Assembly: GCF_009764355.1 (NCBI RefSeq) | Contig: NZ_LNUA01000032.1 | Location: 792,268-856,267, forward strand | Direction of reading: 5' to 3' | Origin: Companilactobacillus bobalius | GTDB taxonomy: Bacteria; Bacillota; Bacilli; Lactobacillales; Lactobacillaceae | Length of the DNA: 64,000 bases | Part shown: positions 22,957 through 31,592 of the stretch, in pieces | Position numbering within the stretch: the stretch's first letter is position 1 | Layout: each line of letters begins with the position of its first letter | The notes under the pieces: model-generated | Seen by the model: only the letters and a program-made list of their open reading frames with translations | Told to the model about the DNA's origin: nothing | The model's database searches: none | Translations under genes and position numbers: made by a program

Positions 22957-23673
22957 ATGAAAAATTTTTTTAAATGGTTAATTGGTATCATCATCGCCCT
23001 TGTCGTCGTAATGTTGATCTCCGTTGTTGTTGTTAAAAATAAGGAATACCAACCTTCAACAGCAGCAATGTCAGCCAGCAAAGTTAGTACCACAAGTAAC
23101 AACATAACTGAGTTTTCAGGAAACAGTCAAAATCCTAAAGTCATTTTCTATCCTGGTGCTTTAGTAGAACCCAAGAGTTACAGCATTTGGGCTAAGAAAG
23201 TTGCTCAAGCGGGATATTCGGTTTACATCGTAAGATTTCCATTAGACTTAGCTGTTCTAAAGGCCAACATGGCTAATCAAATTTCTAAAAATAACGGATA
23301 CGTTATCGGAGGCCACTCACTAGGCGGAACTATGGCTAGTCGCTATGCTCATAATAATCCTAAGAATCTAAAGGGAGTCTTTTTCTTAGCCAGTTATCCT
23401 GAAAAAAAAGGTGATTTACGGAAAACTAAGGTCCCAGTTTTATCAATTACCGCTTCAAATGATGGAGTTTTGAAATGGAAGAACTACAATAAGGCCAAAA
23501 AGTTACTACCAAGTAATACACTTTATGAACAAATTTCTGGTGGTAACCACGCTGGCTTTGGTAGCTATGGCAAACAGAGTGGCGATAAAACGGCTTCCAT
23601 TAGTAATCAGAAACAACAAAATATTGTAAGTAAATTATTAATAAATTGGCTAAATAAAAAAATTAGCAAATAA
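22957..23673 (+). CDS. Membrane-anchored alpha/beta hydrolase
   Basis: The start at 22957 (MKNFFKWLIG) follows GAGGAGG. An N-terminal hydrophobic helix (residues about 7-27) anchors or exports the protein. The 238-residue product is an alpha/beta hydrolase with an oxyanion region VIFYPGALV, nucleophile elbow GGHSLGGTM, a probable acid in ITASNDGVL and the histidine in SGGNHAGFG. It looks like the Abhydrolase_5 type found across lactobacilli, probably acting outside the membrane. The substrate is unknown. Divergent from the asnS T-box. Confidence 0.82.
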   Translation: MKNFFKWLIGIIIALVVVMLISVVVVKNKEYQPSTAAMSASKVSTTSNNITEFSGNSQNPKVIFYPGALVEPKSYSIWAKKVAQAGYSVYIVRFPLDLAVLKANMANQISKNNGYVIGGHSLGGTMASRYAHNNPKNLKGVFFLASYPEKKGDLRKTKVPVLSITASNDGVLKWKNYNKAKKLLPSNTLYEQISGGNHAGFGSYGKQSGDKTASISNQKQQNIVSKLLINWLNKKISK

Positions 23674-23674
23674 A

Positions 23675-23688
23675 TTAAAACGTTTTCA
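23675..23688 (+). promoter_or_regulatory. cre-like site
   Basis: TTAAAACGTTTTCA matches the CcpA consensus with one deviation at the second base and is centred on a palindromic AAAACGTTTT. It lies about 70 bases upstream of the gene at 23757. Confidence 0.35.
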
Positions 23689-23756
23689 TAATTTCCCACA
23701 AAAGCGCATACATCTTTGTTATACTGTCACTAGTCGCTACAATTTTTGGGGGAAAC

Positions 23757-24452
23757 ATGACTATTTTATTTGATAAGAAATTAACCTTAAACGAGGATTC
23801 AACAACTTTTATTGAGAATTATATTAATTATGTAAGAACTATCAATCCCGAAGACCTATATGAAGGTAAAAAGGATAAAAATATTCTAAAAAACAAATTT
23901 ATTTTTCGAATTCATCAATTAGCTAATCTTGATTCGGCTATTGTCAGCTTAAATATACTTGATAAGAAAATTAATGTCCTAGCCCGTATTCCCGGTTTTG
24001 AAACTGTCGTGATCGGCTCCTATCCACTAAATTCTCATCTTAAAAAGATTATGTCTCAAGAAGTTTATCCCACAATAAAAATAACCGGTGGTAGATACAA
24101 AAAAGTTGTTCCGACTGATTTTGATAAAGATATTATAAAAAATGGTTTTGAACCATATGGAATAATCCTTCAGCTTCATCAAGTTGAAAATGTTGTATAT
24201 AAATCAAGAAAAATCGATGTAATTTACAAATATGTCTTTAAAAGTGAACGTAGTCTTGTCAATGTTTCAAAAATCTTAATGTTATGTTTTGCCCTCTTCG
24301 GCCTTGCATTAGGATTAGGCTTCATGTTCTTAGGTTTCTTCATGACCGGATTAATGGTAATTGTCGCCTTCTTCGGTGTTAACTCCTATACCTTGATCCT
24401 ATCCGATACTTATAAACCTAAACAAGAATTGAATCAAACCCAAACAAATTAA
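23757..24452 (+). CDS. Hypothetical membrane protein, 231 aa
   Basis: Starts at an ATG after GGGGGAAAC. Residues 1-170 look soluble, with mixed alpha/beta pattern (AIVSLNILDKKINVLARIPGFETVVIGSYP). They are followed by two close hydrophobic helices (LMLCFALFGLALGLGFMFLGF and MTGLMVIVAFFGVNSYTLIL) and a short polar tail. No family recognised. It is monocistronic, with its own terminator, and possibly catabolite-regulated through the cre-like site upstream. Confidence 0.6.
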   Translation: MTILFDKKLTLNEDSTTFIENYINYVRTINPEDLYEGKKDKNILKNKFIFRIHQLANLDSAIVSLNILDKKINVLARIPGFETVVIGSYPLNSHLKKIMSQEVYPTIKITGGRYKKVVPTDFDKDIIKNGFEPYGIILQLHQVENVVYKSRKIDVIYKYVFKSERSLVNVSKILMLCFALFGLALGLGFMFLGFFMTGLMVIVAFFGVNSYTLILSDTYKPKQELNQTQTN

Positions 24453-24455
24453 TAT

Positions 24456-24488
24456 AAAAAGGTGTTCATATTTTGAACGCCTTTTTAT
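24456..24488 (+). terminator. Terminator after the 231-aa gene
   Basis: AAAAAGGTGTTCA pairs with TGAACGCCTTTTT around TATTT, with one G-U pair, followed by ATTTTCC. Confidence 0.85.
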
Positions 24489-24531
24489 TTTCCCAATAGA
24501 AGAGTTATATTACTTTTAGGAAGTGAAAAAA

Positions 24532-25074
24532 ATGTTGAAAAGTTATGTCATTGTCATAAGTGGTGTCACTGCCAGTGGAAAAACCACATTAGTTCAAGAA
24601 CTAAATCATAAACTACCTGATAGTACCGTTATTTCTTTTGACGACTACAGTATAGATGCCTTACCCTCTGCACCACCTATTGACACACCAATTCAGGAAG
24701 CTGTTAACCAGTATGATATCAGTATGTTAATGGATGATTTCCTTAAAGTTTACAATAAACATCATTTCATACTAGTCGACTTTCCATTTGGTTATAGGCA
24801 TGACACATTGAAACCCTATATCGACAAAGTTATCTATGTTAAAACACCCCTAGATGTTTGCTTTGCCCGTCAAATCCTACGTGATTACACAAACAATGAT
24901 GGTGAACAGATACGTGATTGGGCTAAAACTTATTTAGATTTTGCTAGACCAATCTTTGTTAATCACGACAAATATATTAGTAGCGATGCAGACTTGGTTG
25001 TTGACGGTCTCTTGTCACTGGACAAAAAAGTTGAACTAATTCTAAATAAGTTTAAACTGTATAATCTTTTCTAA
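24532..25074 (+). CDS. P-loop kinase, uridine-kinase-like
   Basis: The ATG at 24532 is preferred over a GTG nine bases upstream because AGGAAG is then at ideal spacing. The 180-residue protein has Walker A GVTASGKTT near residue 12 and an acidic VISFDDYSID following strand 2. LVDFPFGYRHD and CFARQILRDY provide the LID-type arginines seen in uridine kinase and related nucleoside or small-molecule kinases. The phosphate acceptor cannot be fixed. Single gene with a strong terminator. Confidence 0.78.
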   Translation: MLKSYVIVISGVTASGKTTLVQELNHKLPDSTVISFDDYSIDALPSAPPIDTPIQEAVNQYDISMLMDDFLKVYNKHHFILVDFPFGYRHDTLKPYIDKVIYVKTPLDVCFARQILRDYTNNDGEQIRDWAKTYLDFARPIFVNHDKYISSDADLVVDGLLSLDKKVELILNKFKLYNLF

Positions 25075-25128
25075 GCTCTTTAAAAAATAATAACTACAAT
25101 CAAAATAATTTTCTTCTTCAGAAACTAA

Positions 25129-25190
25129 AACGGCATCCATTTAGGAGTGTAATTATATACACTTATTCTAAATGGATACCGTTATTTTTT
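25129..25190 (+). terminator. Terminator after the uridine-kinase-like gene
   Basis: AACGGCATCCATTTAG pairs with CTAAATGGATACCGTT, with an inner AGTGTA/TACACT extension, and is followed by ATTTTTT. Very stable stem. Confidence 0.88.
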
Positions 25191-25228
25191 AAAATTCAGA
25201 AGGAAATAATAAACAGAACCGTTTACCA

Positions 25229-25306
25229 GTCTGGAACAAAAGTTGAAAATGCAGTCAGCCGCGCCCACAGCGTTCCACCAGCATTTTCAACTTTTGTGGA
25301 AGACGG
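25229..25306 (-). repeat. Covarying-arm hairpin repeat E, copy 1
   Basis: A 78-base element in the convergent gap between a kinase-like gene and ackA paralogue 2. Read on the minus strand, constant blocks CCGTCTTCCACA, GGAACGCTGTGG, CGGCTGA and TGTTCCAGAC are separated by two variable arms that are complementary to each other. Positions 25236-25252 and 25281-25297 pair over 17 bases without mismatch. Three further pairs are possible next to the loop, with one bulged base. The same blocks with different arms occur at 34762-34918. Confidence 0.8.
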
Positions 25307-25318
25307 AATTTCTTACTA

Positions 25319-26554
25319 TTAAAATGTGCTTACTGTTTCTTGATACTTATCATTATGAACATCCTCATTACCAGTTAAACGAACCACGTCCCTTAAAATC
25401 ATTAACTCCTCATTAGTTGGAATAACTAATACATCACTTTGAGAGTCTTCTGAACTGATTTTACGAGTTCCTTTACTATTTCTATTGGTATCATCATCTA
25501 ACTTAATACCCATATAACGGAAATGTTCCATAATCATTGATCGAATATCCGGATTATTTTCACCAGTTCCTGCAGTAAAGATAATTGCATCTACACCGTC
25601 CATCAAAGAAATATATGAACCGATATACTTAACTATTCGATTTATATACATATCTACAGCTAATTTAGCTCTTGGATTTTCATCTTTAACTGCCATTAAA
25701 TCTCGAAGATCAGGTGATATACCTGAAATGCCTAATAAGCCGGATTCGTTATTCAAGATGTCTGTCATATCATCAGCGTTAGTAATATTTAGCTTCCTCA
25801 TAAGGTATGTTACTAGTGATGGATCAATATCCCCTGCACGTGAACTCATCATTAAACCTGACTCTGGAGTAAAGCCCATCGATGTATCTATTGATTTTCC
25901 ATTTTCAATAGCATCTATAGAAGCTCCACTACCTAAGTGGCAAGAAATAATTCGAAGTTTATCTATTGGCTTTCCTAAAAATTCAGCAGCTTGTGTAGAT
26001 ACATATCGGTGACTAATACCTTGTGCCCCAAACTTACGAACGCCGTACTTCTCGTAATATTCATAAGGAACTCCGTACAAATAGTTTGCCGGTTTTAGTG
26101 TTTGATGGAATGAGGTATCAAACGCTGCAACTTGTATAGCATCTGGCAATAATTTTTCAAATGCTTCAATTCCCGCAACTTGACTAGGATTATGTAATGG
26201 TGCCAATTCCGATAATTCACTAATTTGCTTTATAACTTTAGAATCAACTACAACAGAATCCTTAAAAATAGTACCACCGGCAACAACTCTGTGTCCGACA
26301 CGTGTGATCTCATCATAACTTTTAATTGCTTTTATTTTAAGCAAAGTATGCAACGTTTTCGTCACGGCAGATTCATGCGTTGGCACATATTTATTTTCGC
26401 TTAATTTCTTTCCATCAAATTTTATTTTAAATACGGAATCTTCTTTACCTAAACGATCGACCATACCCTCAGCGATACATTTCTCATCTTGTAAATTAAA
26501 TAGCTTCCACTTAAATGTTGAACTTCCTGAATTAACAATTAGTACCTTTGACAT
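25319..26554 (-). CDS. ackA: Acetate kinase, paralogue 2
   Basis: This 411-residue acetate kinase retains canonical motifs: NSGSSTFKWKLF, VGHRVVAGG, APLHNPSQ, the catalytic aspartate in AAFDTSFHQT, RKFGAQGISH, HLGSGASIDA, SSRAGDIDP and PTNEELMI. The substrate-binding FDTxFH is intact, unlike paralogue 1, while RAGDID carries alanine where serine is common. It forms ATP from acetyl phosphate in heterofermentative or pyruvate metabolism. GGTGATATAA precedes the ATG. A perfect cre overlaps the promoter -35 (26615-26630), so expression should be CcpA-repressed. C-terminal tail slightly longer than usual. Confidence 0.92.
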   Translation of the reverse strand: MSKVLIVNSGSSTFKWKLFNLQDEKCIAEGMVDRLGKEDSVFKIKFDGKKLSENKYVPTHESAVTKTLHTLLKIKAIKSYDEITRVGHRVVAGGTIFKDSVVVDSKVIKQISELSELAPLHNPSQVAGIEAFEKLLPDAIQVAAFDTSFHQTLKPANYLYGVPYEYYEKYGVRKFGAQGISHRYVSTQAAEFLGKPIDKLRIISCHLGSGASIDAIENGKSIDTSMGFTPESGLMMSSRAGDIDPSLVTYLMRKLNITNADDMTDILNNESGLLGISGISPDLRDLMAVKDENPRAKLAVDMYINRIVKYIGSYISLMDGVDAIIFTAGTGENNPDIRSMIMEHFRYMGIKLDDDTNRNSKGTRKISSEDSQSDVLVIPTNEELMILRDVVRLTGNEDVHNDKYQETVSTF

Positions 26555-26607
26555 TTATATCACCAACCAATTACTAAAATATTATATTTATTCATCAATT
26601 AATATAT

Positions 26608-26630
26608 TATATATTGTAACCGTTGTCAAC
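26608..26630 (-). promoter_or_regulatory. ackA2 promoter with overlapping cre site
   Basis: TGTAACCGTTGTCA (26615-26628) matches every fixed position of the cre consensus. On the minus strand it overlaps the -35 TTGACA (26625-26630), with AT-rich -10 candidates about 17 bases downstream near 26602-26607. The overlap predicts repression by CcpA rather than the activation known for B. subtilis ackA. Confidence 0.6.
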
Positions 26631-26767
26631 GATTGGAACGTACCATTTAATCATGTGGTTATAACCATAGTTAATTTATACTTATTATTCCAAATATACA
26701 TTTAATATATATTCTCTTGATAATATTTAAGAATACTAAGCGTTCTTATTAACGAAGGAGCAACATA

Positions 26768-27571
26768 TTGAAAAAAAAGTTTGTTTTGAGTTCCATTCTT
26801 TTTATTTTACTTATCACCGGCTTGACTCCTTTTTATATCCACAATAAAACGAATAACAGCGGCCATAGCACTTTAATCAAAAACAAAATAGTCAATAAAA
26901 CTAAAAATAAAGATGCTAATACTTTAAAGAATGCAAAAGAAATCAATGACAAATTTTATAGTCATAAAAAGATTAATCAAAGTGCCGAAAATGCTTTAGT
27001 TGGCTATCCCTCGACATTCTCAAGATTGATTAACATAAGTCAGTTAGTCGTTGTTGGTCAAGTAACTAACCTCCATAGTTTTGTAGACCGAAATATGCCC
27101 AATACTATCGCAGATACAAAAATTAAATACGTTTTAAAAGGCGACAAAGATCAAACAAATAAAACTATAAGAGTAATGTTTCCAGGAGGAAATATAACAC
27201 GTAAGGCTTTATTATCCACCGTTTCTGATAAACCATTTATGAATATTTCACCTGAAGAAGCTAATTCTGAAGAAATTGTAACAGTAAATAATCCTGACAT
27301 GCCTCTACCAAAAGTTGGTGAAAATTTTGCATTCTTACTTACTAAAGAGCCCTCCGAAGCCGACAATATCCCAGGTGAATTCTGGTCAATTGATTTCGCC
27401 AGCAAAGGATTATTTCCTGAAAATGCACAGGGAAAGTATGAAAGAATTGTAAAAGAACCTTCTATCAAGGATTCTTCTGGAAAACCATCTAGAGACCTTT
27501 CGCAAGAGGACGATATTAAAATGAACCGTGGAATGAACGAATTGATTAATAAAGTACGTACTGACAAATAA
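26768..27571 (+). CDS. Secreted or membrane-anchored hypothetical protein, 267 aa
   Basis: TTG start at 26768 with AAGGAGCAACATA before it. A basic N-terminus and a hydrophobic stretch (KKKFVLSSILFILLITGLTPFY) form a signal peptide or uncleaved anchor. The outer part has a Lys/Asn-rich linker to about residue 70 and then a soluble beta-rich domain (LVVVGQVTNLHSFVD, DTKIKYVLKGD, GENFAFLLTKEP). The last segment reminds me of domains in which small proteins sense or bind at the cell surface, but no family can be named. Followed by a strong terminator. Confidence 0.65.
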   Translation: MKKKFVLSSILFILLITGLTPFYIHNKTNNSGHSTLIKNKIVNKTKNKDANTLKNAKEINDKFYSHKKINQSAENALVGYPSTFSRLINISQLVVVGQVTNLHSFVDRNMPNTIADTKIKYVLKGDKDQTNKTIRVMFPGGNITRKALLSTVSDKPFMNISPEEANSEEIVTVNNPDMPLPKVGENFAFLLTKEPSEADNIPGEFWSIDFASKGLFPENAQGKYERIVKEPSIKDSSGKPSRDLSQEDDIKMNRGMNELINKVRTDK

Positions 27572-27583
27572 CTTATTAGACAT

Positions 27584-27622
27584 AGAAAAAGCTACTCCGA
27601 AGAATACGGGGTAGCTTTTTCT
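27584..27622 (+). terminator. Terminator after the 267-aa gene
   Basis: AGAAAAAGCTACTCC pairs with GGGGTAGCTTTTTCT around GAAGAATAC. Nearly symmetric A/T flanks mean it can also serve the convergent aminotransferase gene. Confidence 0.88.
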
Positions 27623-27647
27623 ATTAACTGAATATTAAATACTTTTT

Positions 27648-28814
27648 CTATTTATAATCATTTATACCTTTTTGCAGACGATTCAAACCATCCTGAATCA
27701 TTTCTGTTGGACTTGCAATATTCATACGAATAAAGTGTTGTCCGTCTCCACCATAAACATCCCCAGGCGTAACGATCAAACCAGTATCCTTACGAATGAA
27801 GTCAGTCAATTCATCAACATTTTTCGTAATTTTAGAAACATCGAACCAAAGTAAATATGTGGCATCGCCTTGAACCCATTTGATGTCTGGAATATTCTCA
27901 GCTAAGAAATCTAAAACTAACTTTCTATTTTCCAAAACTTTTTGTTTCAATTGTTGTAACCACTCATGGCCTTTTGTATAGGCCGCAATTGTTCCAGGAA
28001 TGGCTACCAAGTTAGGTTCTGCTAGTTCTTCACTATTCAAGCCGCGGCTCACTTGAGCTCTTAAATTAGCATCTGGCACAATTACCGTCGAAGCATGTAA
28101 AGCAGCCACGTTGAAAGTCTTACTTGGTGATACAGCGACAATAACATTCTTGAGATACTTTTCTTCTAATCCGAAAACAGGATTATAGCCTTTTTCATTG
28201 AAAGTAACATCCCCGTGAATTTCATCACTGAACAATTTAACATCATACTTCAAAGCTAAGGCTGCAATCTTAGTTAATTCATCAACTGTCCAAATTTTTC
28301 CTACCGGATTATGAGGATTACATAGAATCATCATATTAGTTAGCGGATCACTCATTTTCTTTTCTAAATCATCGAAATCAATCGAATATTGATGAGTCGC
28401 CTGATCATAAACTAAATCATTTGAAACCACATGACGACCGTTATTTACAATCGAATTATAGAAGATATTATAAACCGGTGCTTGTACCAAGACATTGTCA
28501 CCTAACGAGGTTAACCGACGCACTGCCGAAGAAATAGACGGTACTACTCCGGTTGCAAAAATCATCCAATCCTCTTGTGGACGCACATGGTGCTCTGCTT
28601 CGTACCAATCAGCTACAGCTTTACGATATTCATCAGGAATCTCTTCATAACCGAATAATCCCATCGAAATCTTATCTTGCAAAGCTTGAATGATTTCTGG
28701 AGCTGTCTTGAAATCCATATCAGCAATTGTCATTGGCAATTCATTTTGTCCGACATCCCACTTAGCCGAATTACCAGCGCGTTTTTTATTCAATGTTTCA
28801 AAATCGTAATTCAT
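27648..28814 (-). CDS. PatB/MalY-type PLP-dependent C-S lyase (aminotransferase fold)
   Basis: This 388-residue fold-type I PLP enzyme has the MalY/PatB N-terminal motif WDVGQNELPMTIADMDF, then CNPHNPVG, then SDEIHGDVTF. The PLP lysine lies in VAVSPSKTFNVA and the substrate carboxylate arginine near FIRMNIASP. Members cleave cystathionine or other cysteine conjugates to thiols, pyruvate and ammonia, important for sulfur amino acids and aroma in lactobacilli. It is followed 13 bases upstream on the same strand by the DUF3737 gene, so the two form an operon. Confidence 0.88.
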   Translation of the reverse strand: MNYDFETLNKKRAGNSAKWDVGQNELPMTIADMDFKTAPEIIQALQDKISMGLFGYEEIPDEYRKAVADWYEAEHHVRPQEDWMIFATGVVPSISSAVRRLTSLGDNVLVQAPVYNIFYNSIVNNGRHVVSNDLVYDQATHQYSIDFDDLEKKMSDPLTNMMILCNPHNPVGKIWTVDELTKIAALALKYDVKLFSDEIHGDVTFNEKGYNPVFGLEEKYLKNVIVAVSPSKTFNVAALHASTVIVPDANLRAQVSRGLNSEELAEPNLVAIPGTIAAYTKGHEWLQQLKQKVLENRKLVLDFLAENIPDIKWVQGDATYLLWFDVSKITKNVDELTDFIRKDTGLIVTPGDVYGGDGQHFIRMNIASPTEMIQDGLNRLQKGINDYK

Positions 28815-28827
28815 CAGGCCACTCTCC

Positions 28828-29679
28828 TTAAACTTTTTGAGTTACTTTGATTGAGGTCTTAGTCTTATCAATTTCAGGGTCATCAAAAATAATATTGTCT
28901 ACAGATTTAACTTGGATTGAACCACTGATTGGATTCTTAATACTCATAACATCAGTTGTAATTTCAGCATCGATGTTTGAACAATATTCAAAGGCCAGAT
29001 CAGTTCTGAGCAATTTACAGTTAACCATCTTTAAGCCATCGATATAACAAAGGCCTTGATCACTCTCAATTGTACAATTAATCAAAGTAATATTCTTAGT
29101 GTTCCAAGCTAAATATTCACCACTAATTTTTGAATCATAAATTGTAACGTTGTCACAATTCCAGAAGGCATCTTTTGATACAAAACTGGAATTGTGGATT
29201 TCAACATTCTTGGCACCATCGAAAACATAGTTACCGACAACATTTAAGTTTTCAGCATATATATTTTCACTATCTTTACCAAAGTAATTACCGTTTACTT
29301 CAACGTCTTTCATCTTGATATCTTTACAAGTCCACATTGTTTCCTCAGCATCAGCAAAATGAACATTGTTCAATCTAATATCAGAAGCACGACGGAAAAG
29401 CTTTGGTGCTTGCAAAGCTGAATCGTTGATTTCAATATCATCGGTATACCAGATACCCGAACGTGACATTGTTTCAAAAATAGAATCATCAACCTTAACA
29501 TGTTTAGCATACCAAAGTGGGTACTTCCACTTGAAAACGACATCGTTTAAATCAATATTGCGTGCTTCTTTTAGTGGAGATTCACCTTCACCAAATGTTG
29601 TATCTGTTATTTGAGCGTCGTGTTCTTTGAATAAAGGACGTTCACCATCAAAATAACCTTCATTTATTTGTTTCTTCAT
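28828..29679 (-). CDS. DUF3737 family protein (beta-helix)
   Basis: This 283-residue protein is made of short repeats of about 20 residues with alternating hydrophobic and Asn/Asp positions (DIEINDSALQAPKLFRRASD, DIKMKDVEVNGNYFG, NVEIHNSSFVSKDAFWNCDN). This is the signature of a right-handed beta-helix and of DUF3737. It begins MKKQINEGYFDGERPLF, the family's hallmark start. Function unknown; it is regularly next to PatB-type lyases in lactobacilli. First gene of a two-gene operon with the lyase. Confidence 0.85.
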   Translation of the reverse strand: MKKQINEGYFDGERPLFKEHDAQITDTTFGEGESPLKEARNIDLNDVVFKWKYPLWYAKHVKVDDSIFETMSRSGIWYTDDIEINDSALQAPKLFRRASDIRLNNVHFADAEETMWTCKDIKMKDVEVNGNYFGKDSENIYAENLNVVGNYVFDGAKNVEIHNSSFVSKDAFWNCDNVTIYDSKISGEYLAWNTKNITLINCTIESDQGLCYIDGLKMVNCKLLRTDLAFEYCSNIDAEITTDVMSIKNPISGSIQVKSVDNIIFDDPEIDKTKTSIKVTQKV

Positions 29680-29792
29680 TTAATTGCCAAACCTTTTTGT
29701 AAAAAATTTTTCTAACGATAATAATTATTATCCATCGTCATTGATATGTTAAATACTTATTCTAAATACATAACTATACCTTTTTGTTATGA
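29680..29792. other. Intergenic, 113 bases
   Basis: Gap between the DUF3737 start and the ABC exporter end. AT-rich, with promoter-like hexamers possible for the DUF3737 operon; no strong hairpin or small gene seen. Confidence 0.3.
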
Positions 29793-31592
29793 CTAACTAT
29801 TTTCTACTGATTGTAAGGCATATAGTTCAGCATATTTACCACCTAAAGCCAATAGTTCTTCATGTGTACCTCGTTCAACAATCTTACCTGCACTCAAAAC
29901 TAAGATTTGATCAGCATCTTGAACCGTCGACAATCTATGAGCAATCGAAATAGTCGTTCGATCATCACGCATTTTTTTCAAACTCTTCGTAATACTTTGT
30001 TCAGTTTGAGGGTCAATATTAGCAGTCGCCTCATCCAAAATCAAAACTTTAGGATTTCTAACAATCGTTCTTGCAAAAGAAATCAATTGTCGTTGTCCTG
30101 TTGAAAAACTACCACCACGTTCAGTTACTGGCGCATGGTATTTTTCGGGCAATTTCTCAATAAATTCATCTGCATCAACAAACTTGGCTGCTTGTTCAAC
30201 TTGTTCATCGGTAATTTTGTCATCAAACATTCGAATATTTTTGGCAATATCACCATAGAACAAATATGGTTCCTGAATAACCAAGCCTAATTGTCGACGT
30301 AATTCTTTAGTCGAGTAATCACGAATATCATGATCATCAATCAGAATTTGACCTTCGCCGAATTCATAAAAACGCAGCATAATATTGATAATTGAACTTT
30401 TACCACTACCAGTGTGGCCAACAAAAGCAATATTTTCACCCGGTTCAACCGTAAAGGAAATATCTTTCAAAATTGGTTCATCTGGATTATAGCCGAAAGT
30501 AACATGACGGAACTCGATTTTACCTTCAACAATTTTTTCTTTACTATCCTCATTTTGCTTAGGAGCATAAGAATCATTGTTGAACATTCGCATAATTCGA
30601 TAACCGGCAACCAAACCATCTTGGAAGAACGACATATAATTCATTACGTTAGACAAAGGATTGAAGAAGTTTTGTTGGTATGACAAGAAGGCATAAATTA
30701 CACCCGCTGCTACCAAACTATTCATACTCTTCATTCCAAAGCCTAATAACGCAACTAATTCAGCCAAAGTAAACATCAGATTGATCATTGGATTCAATAA
30801 AAACGAATTGACATTGATCATCTGCGAACGCATTTGATAATAGGCATTATTCTTATTTTCAAATTCAGCCGTTTTACGTCCCTGTTGACCAAATTGTTGA
30901 ATAACACTGATACCCATCAAGGATTCATTCAATTTAGTATTGATTTGACTCAAATACTCACGTAAACGTTGATAAATTTTTGAACTAATATGTTGATAAA
31001 TCCAAACAACTAAGTACAAAAGTACAACGAACAACGCCGTAAAGATTGCTAAAGGTACACTAACTGATGCCATAGCAATAAATGACGATACCATTGAGAA
31101 TAACGCGATGATGATCATCAAAAACAAAGTCCAAAAGTTGTACAACGTTTTAGTATCATTAGTTACTCGTGAAACGATTGAACCAGCTGGAGTAACATCA
31201 AAATACTTCAAACCTAAAGTGTGTAGTTTATGAAAAAGTTGACTTCTAATTTTTTCCAAAGTCCGCTCCGCACCCATTGAGAAGAAAAAATTCTGAATGA
31301 ATTGCACGATGGCTTGAATAATAGTTCCAATCGCATAAAGAATTGCAAAACCGATAATCAATTGCACACCGGTACTCTGGTTAGTCAAATAATGATCCAT
31401 GTAATACTGCAACATTCTGGGCAACATAATATTAATAACACTCAAAACAATGGCAAAGCCAATAGCAATCCCAAATTGCATTTTAAATTCCCAAGCAAAT
31501 TGAAAAAGCCATTTCAGAATCTTATTTCGATCCTTGTGCGACAATGATTGTACAGTTTTTAGGATATTCTCTTGTTCATTATTTTTCATCAT
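29793..31592 (-). CDS. Heterodimeric ABC exporter subunit, consensus Walker B half
   Basis: This 599-residue half-transporter has six membrane helices (about 1-320) and a C-terminal ATPase: Walker A GHTGSGKSS, Q-loop VIQEPYLFYG, signature FSTGQRQ (degenerate, normally LSGGQ), Walker B VLILDEATANID and H-loop IAHRLSTV. Similar to the YfiC/YheH/LmrC-type subunits of multidrug exporters. Its partner is the gene at 31579, whose stop overlaps this start by about 14 bases. Together one catalytic and one degenerate ATP site form. The substrate is unknown, probably a drug or lipid. Confidence 0.9.
   Translation of the reverse strand: MMKNNEQENILKTVQSLSHKDRNKILKWLFQFAWEFKMQFGIAIGFAIVLSVINIMLPRMLQYYMDHYLTNQSTGVQLIIGFAILYAIGTIIQAIVQFIQNFFFSMGAERTLEKIRSQLFHKLHTLGLKYFDVTPAGSIVSRVTNDTKTLYNFWTLFLMIIIALFSMVSSFIAMASVSVPLAIFTALFVVLLYLVVWIYQHISSKIYQRLREYLSQINTKLNESLMGISVIQQFGQQGRKTAEFENKNNAYYQMRSQMINVNSFLLNPMINLMFTLAELVALLGFGMKSMNSLVAAGVIYAFLSYQQNFFNPLSNVMNYMSFFQDGLVAGYRIMRMFNNDSYAPKQNEDSKEKIVEGKIEFRHVTFGYNPDEPILKDISFTVEPGENIAFVGHTGSGKSSIINIMLRFYEFGEGQILIDDHDIRDYSTKELRRQLGLVIQEPYLFYGDIAKNIRMFDDKITDEQVEQAAKFVDADEFIEKLPEKYHAPVTERGGSFSTGQRQLISFARTIVRNPKVLILDEATANIDPQTEQSITKSLKKMRDDRTTISIAHRLSTVQDADQILVLSAGKIVERGTHEELLALGGKYAELYALQSVENS

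Noticed and set aside
25229..25306. Ordinary terminator explanation for the covarying-arm element
   Set aside because: The stem has a loop of about 28 bases with conserved blocks and no T-run, and a strong terminator already lies 40 bases upstream.
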